Below are positions 1 to 6,089 of a DNA stretch of 8,981 nt, piece by piece (the first letter of the stretch is position 1; the number at the start of each line of letters is the position of its first letter). This DNA is from an uncultured Actinomycetes bacterium (GTDB taxonomy: Bacteria > Actinomycetota > Thermoleophilia > Solirubrobacterales > 70-9): NCBI GenBank assembly GCA_946886425.1, contig CAMPIP010000094.1, positions 1-8,981 on the forward strand, read 5' to 3'. The notes under the pieces were generated by a model. The model was not told where the DNA came from and searched no databases. It worked only from the letters and a program-made list of their open reading frames with translations. The position numbers and the translations under genes are program-made.

Positions 1-186
1 GAGCTTGATCTCGCTCGTCTGCGCCGCCAGCCAGGCCAGCACGCTGACCACGTCGGAGCCGTAGGACTCGGCCGCCCAGACCGACTCGTAGCCGAGCCGC
101 TCGGCGACGGAGACGACCTCGACGGCGTCCTCGCCGGCGGGCCCGATCCCCCAGTAGCCCAGGTTCAGTCCAAGCTTCAGCGCCAT
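1..186 (-). CDS. LLM-class (luciferase-like) F420-dependent-type oxidoreductase, N-terminal fragment
   Basis: This is the first 62 codons of a gene that continues beyond the left edge. It starts with ATG at 184-186, and the protein begins MALKLGLNLGYWGIGPAGED. The opening strand (KLGLNLGYWG), then a helix (EDAVEVVSVAERLGYESVW) and the AAESYGSD segment are typical of the N-terminal TIM-barrel of bacterial luciferase-like flavin/F420 oxidoreductases. In actinobacteria such proteins usually use coenzyme F420 to oxidise or reduce small molecules; the substrate cannot be read from this fragment. No strong Shine-Dalgarno is visible (a weak GGACGG lies just upstream). The gene is divergent from the P-type ATPase, with 28 bp between the two start codons. 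Family assignment is confident; cofactor choice is inferred from lineage. Confidence 0.85.
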   Translation of the reverse strand, partial: MALKLGLNLGYWGIGPAGEDAVEVVSVAERLGYESVWAAESYGSDVVSVLAWLAAQTSEIKL

Positions 187-214
187 CCGTCCGGCACCCT
201 ATTGAATAGTCCCC
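187..214. promoter_or_regulatory. 28-bp divergent intergenic region with AT-rich palindrome
   Basis: The whole space between two divergent start codons is 28 bp. It contains the 11-bp perfect odd palindrome CTATTGAATAG (199-209), clearly AT-rich against the GC-rich surroundings. On either strand it offers a -10-like TATTNA core. On the plus strand this core ends about 9 nt before the ATPase ATG, so that transcript could be leaderless or nearly so. On the minus strand about 16 nt remain before the oxidoreductase ATG. There is no recognisable -35 and no Shine-Dalgarno for the ATPase. The promoter role is inferred; the palindrome is directly seen. Confidence 0.4.
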
Positions 215-2638
215 ATGGCCACCGCCCCGCCAGCCACCGACCAGGGCCTCACGAGCGCCGAGGCGGAAAGGCGCCTGCGCAAGCTGGGGCCGCCGCCGGA
301 GACCTCCTCGCGCTCGACCTCGAGCATCGTCGCCGGCAACGTCTTCACGCTCTTCAACGCGATCATCGGCGTCTTCTTCGTCCTGATCCTCTCGCTGGGC
401 CTGTTCGCCGACGCGGTCTTCGGGCTGATCGCGATCGTCAACTCCTACATCGGCATCCGCCAGGAGCTGAACGCGAAGCGGACCCTCGACGAGCTGGCGG
501 TGCTGGTGGCGCCGCGGGCCAGGGTCGTCCGCGACGGCGCCGTCGCCGAGCTGCTCTCGACCGAGGTCGTCCCCGGCGACGTCGTCGCCGTCGAGCCGGG
601 CGACCAGTTGGTCGCCGACGGCGAGACGATCGCCAGCCGCGGCCTCACCCTCGACGAGTCGCTGCTGACCGGCGAGGCCGACGGGATCCGCAAGCAGGAG
701 GGCGACCGGGTGCTGTCGGGCTCGTTCGCGATCTCCGGCTCCGGGCACTACCTCGTCGACGCGGTCCGCGAGGACAGCTACGCCGGCCGCCTCGCCGGCG
801 AGGCGCGCACCTTCCGCCACCCGCCCTCACCGCTGCAGGAGGAGGTCAACCGGGTGATCGTCGCCTGCACCTGGGCGCTGCTGCCGCTGGCGGTGCTGCT
901 GATGATCACCTTCCAGGTCCGCAGCGTCGACCTCGTCGAGGCTGCCCAGACCGCCACCGCCGGCCTGATCACCCTGATCCCCGAGGGCCTGGTGCTGCTG
1001 ATGAGCGTCACCTTCGCGGTCGCCGCGGTGCGGCTGGCCAACCGGAAAACGCTGATCCAGCAGATGAGCGCCACCGAGAGCCTCGCCTCGGTCGACACGA
1101 TCTGCGTCGACAAGACCGGCACCCTGACCGCCGGCGAGCTGCGCCTGGTGGCGGTGGCGGTCGCCGACGGGGTCGAGCCGGGCGCCGCCGAAACGGCGCT
1201 GGGCCGGTTCGCCGCCAGCGCCGGCGACCGCAACCGCACCCTGGAGACGATCGCCGAGAAGTTCCCGGCCACGGCCGGGGCGGTCAGCGCCGAGGTCCCC
1301 TTCTCATCGGAGTGGAAGTGGAGCGGCCTGGCGCTCGGCGACGGCGCCTACGTGATGGGGGCGCCCGACGTCCTCGCCGAGGCAGGCGCTCTCGACCTCC
1401 CCCCCGGACTCGCCCGCAAGCTCGAGGAGGAGACCGGCGCCGGCCGCCGCGTCGTCGCCTTCGGGGAATCGAGCGGAGGGCTGCCCGACGACCCGGCCGC
1501 GACGCCGCCGCCGGCGTTGCGGGCGCTGGCGCTGGTCGTGCTCGAGGAGACGCTGCGGCCCGACGCGGCCGAGACGATCGCCTACATCCGCGAGCAGGAC
1601 GCCGACCTGAAGCTGATCTCCGGCGATGCGGCGGCGACGGTGACCGCGGTCGCCTACGCGGTCGGGGTGCCCCGCGACGCCGGCGTCATCGAGGGCCCGG
1701 ACCTCCCCGACGACCCCGAGGCGCTGGCCAGGGTGGCGCTGGATAAGACGATCTTCTGCCGGATCAAGCCCGAGCAGAAGAAGGCGCTGGTCGAAGCGCT
1801 GGTCGGGGCCGGGCGCTACGTGGCGATGATCGGCGACGGCGTCAACGACGTGCCGGCCCTGAAGCAGGCACGGATGGCGGTGGCGATGGGCTCGGGCGCG
1901 CAGGTCACCAAGGGCGTCGCCGACGTGGTCCTGCTCGAGGACGAGTTCGCGCGGCTCCCCGAAGCCGTCAGCGAGGGACGGAAGATCGCCCGCAACATCC
2001 ACCGCCTCGGCCGCCTCTACCTGACCAAGTCGGTCTACGCCGCGACCCTGATCCTGCTCGTCGCGGTACCGGGCTTCGCCTTCCCGTTCCTGCCCCGCCA
2101 CCTCACCCTGGCCGCCTTCCTGACGATCGGCATCCCCTCCTTCGTGCTCGCCCTGGCCCCCTCCGACGGGCCGCTCTACCGCGGCCGGCTGCTGCGGGCG
2201 CTGGCCGCCTTCGCGGTCCCGGCCGGGGTGGCGACGGCGCTCGGCTCGATCCTCTCCTTCTTCTTCGTCGACACCGTCTTCGGCGGCAGCCTCGACTCCG
2301 GCCGCACCGCGGCGACGACGACTCTGATCGTCCTCGGCCTCGCCTTCGTGCTGCTGCTCGAGCGCGGTCCCGGCCGCGAGCACATCGCGATCCAGAGCTA
2401 CATGCTGGCCCTGATAGCGGGGCTCGGCGCCCTCTACGCGCTGATCCTCGCCGCCGCCCCGGTCCGCGACTTCTTCGAGATGGAGCTGCTCAGTTCGGTG
2501 CAGTGGTTCCTGGCGATGTTCGCCGCCGCGGTCGGCCTGACGATCGCCAGCATCCTCTGGCGCCTGCCCCAGATCGAACGGCTCGAAGCGCCGGTCGAGG
2601 ATGAGGGCGCGCCGGAACTCGGCGGAACGGCCGCCTGA
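215..2638 (+). CDS. ctpE: Cation-transporting P-type ATPase, CtpE-like (probable Ca2+ transporter)
   Basis: A complete 807-aa ATP-driven cation pump of the cytoplasmic membrane. The actuator domain carries LTGEAD (151-156), with TGEA where most P-type ATPases have TGES. M4 carries IPEGL (255-259). The phosphorylation motif is DKTGTLT with D299 as the phosphorylated residue. The nucleotide-binding domain has MGAPD (381-385), followed by ISGD (468-471) and the hinge motif GDGVNDVPAL (540-549). Hydrophobic segments lie near 43-80 (M1-M2), 212-272 (M3-M4) and 604-782 (about six helices), giving the ten-helix P2-like layout. There is no heavy-metal domain. From memory, length, TGEAD and the PEGLVL..S..FAV segment match mycobacterial CtpE, reported to take part in Ca2+ uptake; ion specificity here is inferred. 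The ATG lacks an obvious Shine-Dalgarno. The gene ends 4 bp from the convergent operon. Confidence 0.88.
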   Translation: MATAPPATDQGLTSAEAERRLRKLGPPPETSSRSTSSIVAGNVFTLFNAIIGVFFVLILSLGLFADAVFGLIAIVNSYIGIRQELNAKRTLDELAVLVAPRARVVRDGAVAELLSTEVVPGDVVAVEPGDQLVADGETIASRGLTLDESLLTGEADGIRKQEGDRVLSGSFAISGSGHYLVDAVREDSYAGRLAGEARTFRHPPSPLQEEVNRVIVACTWALLPLAVLLMITFQVRSVDLVEAAQTATAGLITLIPEGLVLLMSVTFAVAAVRLANRKTLIQQMSATESLASVDTICVDKTGTLTAGELRLVAVAVADGVEPGAAETALGRFAASAGDRNRTLETIAEKFPATAGAVSAEVPFSSEWKWSGLALGDGAYVMGAPDVLAEAGALDLPPGLARKLEEETGAGRRVVAFGESSGGLPDDPAATPPPALRALALVVLEETLRPDAAETIAYIREQDADLKLISGDAAATVTAVAYAVGVPRDAGVIEGPDLPDDPEALARVALDKTIFCRIKPEQKKALVEALVGAGRYVAMIGDGVNDVPALKQARMAVAMGSGAQVTKGVADVVLLEDEFARLPEAVSEGRKIARNIHRLGRLYLTKSVYAATLILLVAVPGFAFPFLPRHLTLAAFLTIGIPSFVLALAPSDGPLYRGRLLRALAAFAVPAGVATALGSILSFFFVDTVFGGSLDSGRTAATTTLIVLGLAFVLLLERGPGREHIAIQSYMLALIAGLGALYALILAAAPVRDFFEMELLSSVQWFLAMFAAAVGLTIASILWRLPQIERLEAPVEDEGAPELGGTAA

Positions 2639-2642
2639 CCCG

Positions 2643-3236
2643 TCAGGACGCCGTTCCCGGGTAGCGCGGTTCGAGGTCGCGGGCGGGAAACGGGAGCGGG
2701 CCGGTGGTGCGCTCGTACTCCTCCAGTTGCCCGGGGCCGAGGGCGGTGAAGGCGCGGCGGACCCGCTCGACGTACTGGCGACTGACGTAGACGTGCTCGC
2801 CGTTTTCGGCCGCCCGGACCCGGGCGGGCTCGGTGCCGTGGTAGACGAAGACGGTATGGGTGAGCGCCGGCTCGAAGGCGGCGGAGACCTCGGCCCGACG
2901 GTAGTTGCCCTCCCGCAGGTCGAGCTCGGCGAGGCGGTTGGGGTCGACCGGGATCGCCAGCCCGTTGACGGCCTCACCCGCCGCCTCCTCGATGTCGAGG
3001 TAGGCAACCGCGACTTTCGGTTTGAGGCCGCTCTCGGGATCGAGGAAGTGCTTCTGCGCGTCGGTCGTCTCCCAGTTGTTCATCGCCACGCCCCAGCGAC
3101 GGCGGAAGCCGTTCAGCCTTCCCGGGACGGCCGGGTAAAGCCGGCCGTCGACCGCGAGCGGCTGCGTCAGCTCGACCAGCGAGCCGTAGCCGAAGACATA
3201 AGCGACGCGAGTCGCGTCTTCAGCCGGTCTCGCCAC
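2643..3236 (-). CDS. Gamma-glutamylcyclotransferase-fold (GGCT/ChaC/AIG2-like) protein
   Basis: A 197-aa cytoplasmic protein. The N-terminal YVFGYGSL (13-20) is the substrate-binding loop signature of the GGCT fold. LDLREGNYRR (105-114) carries E109 at the position expected for the catalytic glutamate. Family members release 5-oxoproline from gamma-glutamyl peptides or amines, but the fold is used for several substrates and the true one is unknown here. Start: GTG at 3234-3236, the only start codon in frame before the YGSL strand, with AGGGG five bases upstream. This start overlaps the end of the thioesterase gene by 17 nt, which suggests translational coupling. It is the last gene of the five-gene operon; its stop is 4 bp from the convergent ATPase stop, with no visible terminator hairpin between. 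Fold is fairly sure, substrate is not. Confidence 0.8.
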   Translation of the reverse strand: MARPAEDATRVAYVFGYGSLVELTQPLAVDGRLYPAVPGRLNGFRRRWGVAMNNWETTDAQKHFLDPESGLKPKVAVAYLDIEEAAGEAVNGLAIPVDPNRLAELDLREGNYRRAEVSAAFEPALTHTVFVYHGTEPARVRAAENGEHVYVSRQYVERVRRAFTALGPGQLEEYERTTGPLPFPARDLEPRYPGTAS

Positions 3237-3681
3237 GGGTGCCCCTGCCCTCGCGGGGCGGCAGCACGAACTGGGTGACGATCAGGTTCGCGGCGAGCTT
3301 CGCCTCGCCGTCGCGGATGCGGTCGAGCTTGACCTCGACGACGGCCGTGGTGCGGCCGACGTGCAGCGGCGTCGCCGAGGCAATGATCTCGTCGCCGCGC
3401 AGGCCGGCGCCGAACACGTTCAGCTTCAGCTCGATCGTCGTGAAGTCGTGGTGCGGCGGGATGTTGCGGAAGGTGGTCCAGGCGGCGACGGTGTCGCCGA
3501 GCGCCGTCCAGACGCCGCCGTGGACGAATCCGCCGGGGTGCAGATGCCGGGCATCGACGAGGATCCGGCCCCGCGAGCGCTCGGCGCCGATCTCCAGCGA
3601 CTCGATGCCGAGGTCGCCGGGAAAGGTCCCTTGCGAGAACTCGTGGAAGTGCTCGGGCTGAACCTGGGAGAGGTCGGGCAC
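3220..3681 (-). CDS. PaaI-family hotdog-fold thioesterase
   Basis: A 153-aa single-domain hotdog protein, the usual length for PaaI/YbgC-like acyl-CoA thioesterases. HPGGFVHGGVWTALGD (48-63) is the family signature: the HGG turn (54-56) at the start of the central helix and D63 as probable catalytic acid. It is followed by the beta strands TTIELKLNVFGA (81-92) and GRTTAVVEVKL (109-119). It should hydrolyse an acyl- or aryl-CoA thioester in the cytoplasm; in this operon it could release CoA from a stalled or final intermediate (inference). The start is GTG at 3679-3681, 12 nt after the monooxygenase stop, with no good Shine-Dalgarno (only AGG close by), so it probably depends on translation of the upstream gene. 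Its 3' end overlaps the next gene by 17 nt. Confidence 0.87.
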   Translation of the reverse strand: MPDLSQVQPEHFHEFSQGTFPGDLGIESLEIGAERSRGRILVDARHLHPGGFVHGGVWTALGDTVAAWTTFRNIPPHHDFTTIELKLNVFGAGLRGDEIIASATPLHVGRTTAVVEVKLDRIRDGEAKLAANLIVTQFVLPPREGRGTRGETG

Positions 3682-3693
3682 GGGCCTATGAAA

Positions 3694-5169
3694 TCAGGAG
3701 GCGGCCGCGCCGAGCGCGTAGGCGCCGGGCTCCAGCGTCGCGGTGCGGCGCCGGTACTCGCTCCAGGTCCAGGGCCAGTTGCTGGGGTCGTTGCCGTGCT
3801 CGTCGACGTACCAATTGCCGCAGCCGCTGTGCCAGACCGACTGGGCCAGGGCGGCGCGCAGCTCACGGTCGAAGGCGTCGGCCACCTCAGGGCGCACCTC
3901 GATCGTGCGGGCGCCGCCGCGTTCGAGCTCGCGCAGGGCTGCCAGCACGTGCCCCAGCCCACACTCGATCGTGTTGACGACCGAGCCGGTGCCGCCGTTG
4001 GTGTTGGGCCCGTAGAGCAGGAACATGTTCGGAAAGCTCGGAACCGTGAGGCCGAGGTAGGCTCGCGGGACGTCGCCCCAGGCCTCGTCCAGGGTGCGCC
4101 CGCCGCGCCCGGCGATCTCCATCGGGGCGACGAAATCATGGCTGGCGAAGCCGGTGGCGAGGACGATCGCGTCGGCGGGGCGCTCGCCGGCGGCGCTGCG
4201 GACGCCGGTCGCCGTGACCGCATCGACGCGCTCGGCGACGAGCTCGACGTTGGGCCGGGTCAGGGTCGGGTACCACTCGTCGGTGAGCATGATCCGCTTG
4301 CAGCCGACCTCGTCGCTCGGGGTCAGCTTGCGGCGCAGCTCCGGGTCGTCGATCGCGGCGCGGATCTGGCGCTTGGCGATCGCCCGCAGGATCGGCAGCA
4401 GCCAGGGCCGGTCGGTCATTGCCATCGCCCCGAATTCCTGGAAGGACTGGATCGCGGCGCGGTCGAGCCGTCGCAGGGCGGGGAAGCGCCTGAACAGGGC
4501 GCGGGCGCGCGGCGAGTACGGGTGGTCGCCCTTCGGGAAGGTCCAGCCCGGCGAGCGCTGGTAGACGTCGAGCTGGGCGACTTCCGGCTGGATCGCCGGG
4601 ACAACCTGGATGGCGCTGCAACCGGTCCCGATCACGGCGACGCGCTTGCCGGCGAGGTCGACGTCGTGGCGCCACTCGGCGGTGTGGAAGGCGGGGCCTT
4701 CGAACTGGTCGAGGCCGGCGATCGGCGGCACCCGCGGGACCGAGAGCTGCCCGCAGGCGGCGAGCAGAACATCGGCCTCGTGCGGGCCGGCGCTGGTCTG
4801 CAGCCGCCAGCGGCGGGTCGCCTCGTCCCAGGCGGCTCCCTTCACCTCGGTCCCGGTGCGAACCTTCTCGAGAACCCCGAAGCGGCGGGCGACGCCTTCG
4901 ATGTAGGCGCGGATCTCCGGGCCCGGTGAGAAGCGCCGCGACCAGGCGTTGGGCGCGAAGGAGAACTCGTAGAGGTGGGAGGGGATGTCGCAGGCGGCAC
5001 CGGGGTAGGTGTTGGCCTCCCAGACCCCGCCGACCCGGTCGCGCTTCTCGAAGACCGTGACGTCCTCGTAGCCCTCCCGGGCCAGGACCGTGGCGGCGCC
5101 GACGCCGCCGAAGCCGCCGCCGACGATCGCGACGCTGGGCCGCCGGGGACGGCCGTTACTCCCCGACAC
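3694..5169 (-). CDS. Flavin-containing monooxygenase, type I Baeyer-Villiger type
   Basis: A 491-aa FAD/NADPH monooxygenase. The first Rossmann motif is VGGGFGGVG (16-24). GGVWEANTYPGAACD (47-61) matches the Baeyer-Villiger signature [AG]GxWxxxx[FY]P[GM]xxxD. FEGPAFHTAEW (156-166) matches FxGxxxHxxxW, though R167 follows where P or D is usual. The NADPH Rossmann motif IGTGCSA is at 180-186, and a C-terminal GPNTNGGTGS segment is present as in the family. Such enzymes insert oxygen next to a ketone to give an ester or lactone; the substrate is unknown. I place the start at GTG 5167-5169 because GGAGGG lies five bases upstream and the FAD strand begins shortly after. A longer in-frame reading to 5226 would add 19 residues buried inside the crotonase gene. 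It overlaps the crotonase end by 14 nt. Confidence 0.88.
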   Translation of the reverse strand: MSGSNGRPRRPSVAIVGGGFGGVGAATVLAREGYEDVTVFEKRDRVGGVWEANTYPGAACDIPSHLYEFSFAPNAWSRRFSPGPEIRAYIEGVARRFGVLEKVRTGTEVKGAAWDEATRRWRLQTSAGPHEADVLLAACGQLSVPRVPPIAGLDQFEGPAFHTAEWRHDVDLAGKRVAVIGTGCSAIQVVPAIQPEVAQLDVYQRSPGWTFPKGDHPYSPRARALFRRFPALRRLDRAAIQSFQEFGAMAMTDRPWLLPILRAIAKRQIRAAIDDPELRRKLTPSDEVGCKRIMLTDEWYPTLTRPNVELVAERVDAVTATGVRSAAGERPADAIVLATGFASHDFVAPMEIAGRGGRTLDEAWGDVPRAYLGLTVPSFPNMFLLYGPNTNGGTGSVVNTIECGLGHVLAALRELERGGARTIEVRPEVADAFDRELRAALAQSVWHSGCGNWYVDEHGNDPSNWPWTWSEYRRRTATLEPGAYALGAAAS

Positions 5170-6076
5170 CGAAGCCCTCCAGGCCGTGGTCGCCGAACGG
5201 CTCGTCGCGCTCGCGGACCGCCTCACGGAAGCCCGACTCGGCGGCGCGGCGGACGAAGCCGTGGCCCTCCTCGGTGTGGCGAGCGACGCCGTCGAAGAAG
5301 GTCCCGAGCGCCTGTGCCTGCTGCAGGCCCTGGGCGTGAACGGTCTGATTGACCAGCAGCTTCATCATCACCAGCTGGTTGATCGGCATCCGCGCGACCC
5401 GCTCGAGCAGGCGCTCGAAGCGCTCGTCGAGCCGGTCGGCGGGCGCCGCCTCGGTCGCCAGGCCCCACTCCACCGCCTCGGCGCCGGTCAGCGAGTCGCC
5501 GGTGAGAAGCAGTCGCTTGGCCCGCATCGGCCCCAGCCGCAGCGCCCACATCGCCGTCGTCGGCGAGCCCCAGACGCGCGCCGGCGGGTAGCCGATCTTG
5601 GCGTCCTCGGCGACTACCAGCAGGTCCGAGCAGAGCGCCATGTCGGTGCCGCCGGCGACGCAGTAGCCGTGCACCTTGCAGAGCACCGGCTTCTCGGAGT
5701 GGAAGAGGCTCATGAAGCCGCGCACGTTGCGGCTCATGAACTGGTAGTCGGTGACGGGATCCCAGTTCGACTCCGGCGCGTGATTCGCCGCGATCGTCGC
5801 CGGGTCGACCGGCGACCCGGCCGGCGCCTCCACCCCACCGAGCCCGCTCATGTCCCCCTCGGCGGAGGCGACCAGGTCATAGCCGCCGCAGAAGCCAGTG
5901 CCATTGCCGGCGAGGGCGATCGCGTGGACCGCGGGGTCGAGGTTCGCCTGCTCGACGCATTCCGCCAGCTCGACTGGCATTCGCGGCGTGATCCCGTTGC
6001 CGCGGTCCGGTCGGTTCAGGGTAATGCGCGCGACTCGATCGCTCGTCTCGTAGGTGAGCGTCTCGAGTCGCGCCAT
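5156..6076 (-). CDS. Crotonase-superfamily (enoyl-CoA hydratase/isomerase-like) protein with atypical active site
   Basis: A 306-aa crotonase-fold protein acting on a CoA thioester. The N-terminal strand RVARITLNRPDRGNGI (14-29) is classical. FCGGYDL (62-68) is the first oxyanion-hole loop, and KVHGYCVAGGTDMALCSD (134-151) the second. Compared with mitochondrial enoyl-CoA hydratase, the first catalytic Glu (GGCE) is D145 in GGTD, and the second Glu, 20 residues later in QPE, is P165 in GYPP. True hydratase activity is therefore doubtful; isomerase, hydrolase or C-C lyase chemistry is possible. An insert of about 30 residues (74-104) follows the first loop. From memory, mycobacteria carry similar EchA-like proteins with GGTD and GYPP. 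The start is ATG 6074-6076 with AAGGAG seven bases upstream, overlapping the thiolase stop. It is the second operon gene; an upstream in-frame extension is only the thiolase shadow. Confidence 0.88.
   Translation of the reverse strand: MARLETLTYETSDRVARITLNRPDRGNGITPRMPVELAECVEQANLDPAVHAIALAGNGTGFCGGYDLVASAEGDMSGLGGVEAPAGSPVDPATIAANHAPESNWDPVTDYQFMSRNVRGFMSLFHSEKPVLCKVHGYCVAGGTDMALCSDLLVVAEDAKIGYPPARVWGSPTTAMWALRLGPMRAKRLLLTGDSLTGAEAVEWGLATEAAPADRLDERFERLLERVARMPINQLVMMKLLVNQTVHAQGLQQAQALGTFFDGVARHTEEGHGFVRRAAESGFREAVRERDEPFGDHGLEGFGVGE
5175..5180 (-). promoter_or_regulatory. Shine-Dalgarno GGAGGG deciding the monooxygenase start
   Basis: On the minus strand GGAGGG is followed by five bases (CTTCG) and then GTG at 5169-5167. 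It lies inside the 3' end of the crotonase gene. This supports the short N-terminus for the monooxygenase and indicates coupled translation of the two genes. Confidence 0.7.
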
Positions 6077-6083
6077 CGCGATG

Positions 6084-6089
6084 CTCCTT
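6084..6089 (-). promoter_or_regulatory. Shine-Dalgarno AAGGAG for the crotonase gene
   Basis: AAGGAG on the minus strand ends seven bases before the ATG at 6076 and overlaps the thiolase TAA stop (CTAAGGAG). It fixes the crotonase start despite an open frame continuing far upstream. Confidence 0.75.

Noticed and set aside
202..1746. 514-aa open frame on the plus strand overlapping the P-type ATPase
   Set aside because: It is Arg/Gly/Pro-rich low-complexity translation in a shifted frame of a gene with all P-type ATPase motifs.
1304..3007. 567-aa open frame on the minus strand spanning the ATPase and the GGCT gene
   Set aside because: It is a GC-driven antisense shadow without domain motifs, crossing two well-supported genes on different strands.
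3361..4929. 522-aa open frame on the plus strand opposite the monooxygenase and thioesterase
   Set aside because: Composition is typical of an antisense shadow (Gly/Ala/Arg/Asp); the opposite strand carries intact enzyme signatures.
5170..5226. 19-residue N-terminal extension of the monooxygenase
   Set aside because: It has no Shine-Dalgarno advantage and a Ser/Arg/Ala-rich composition; GTG 5169 has GGAGGG at ideal spacing.
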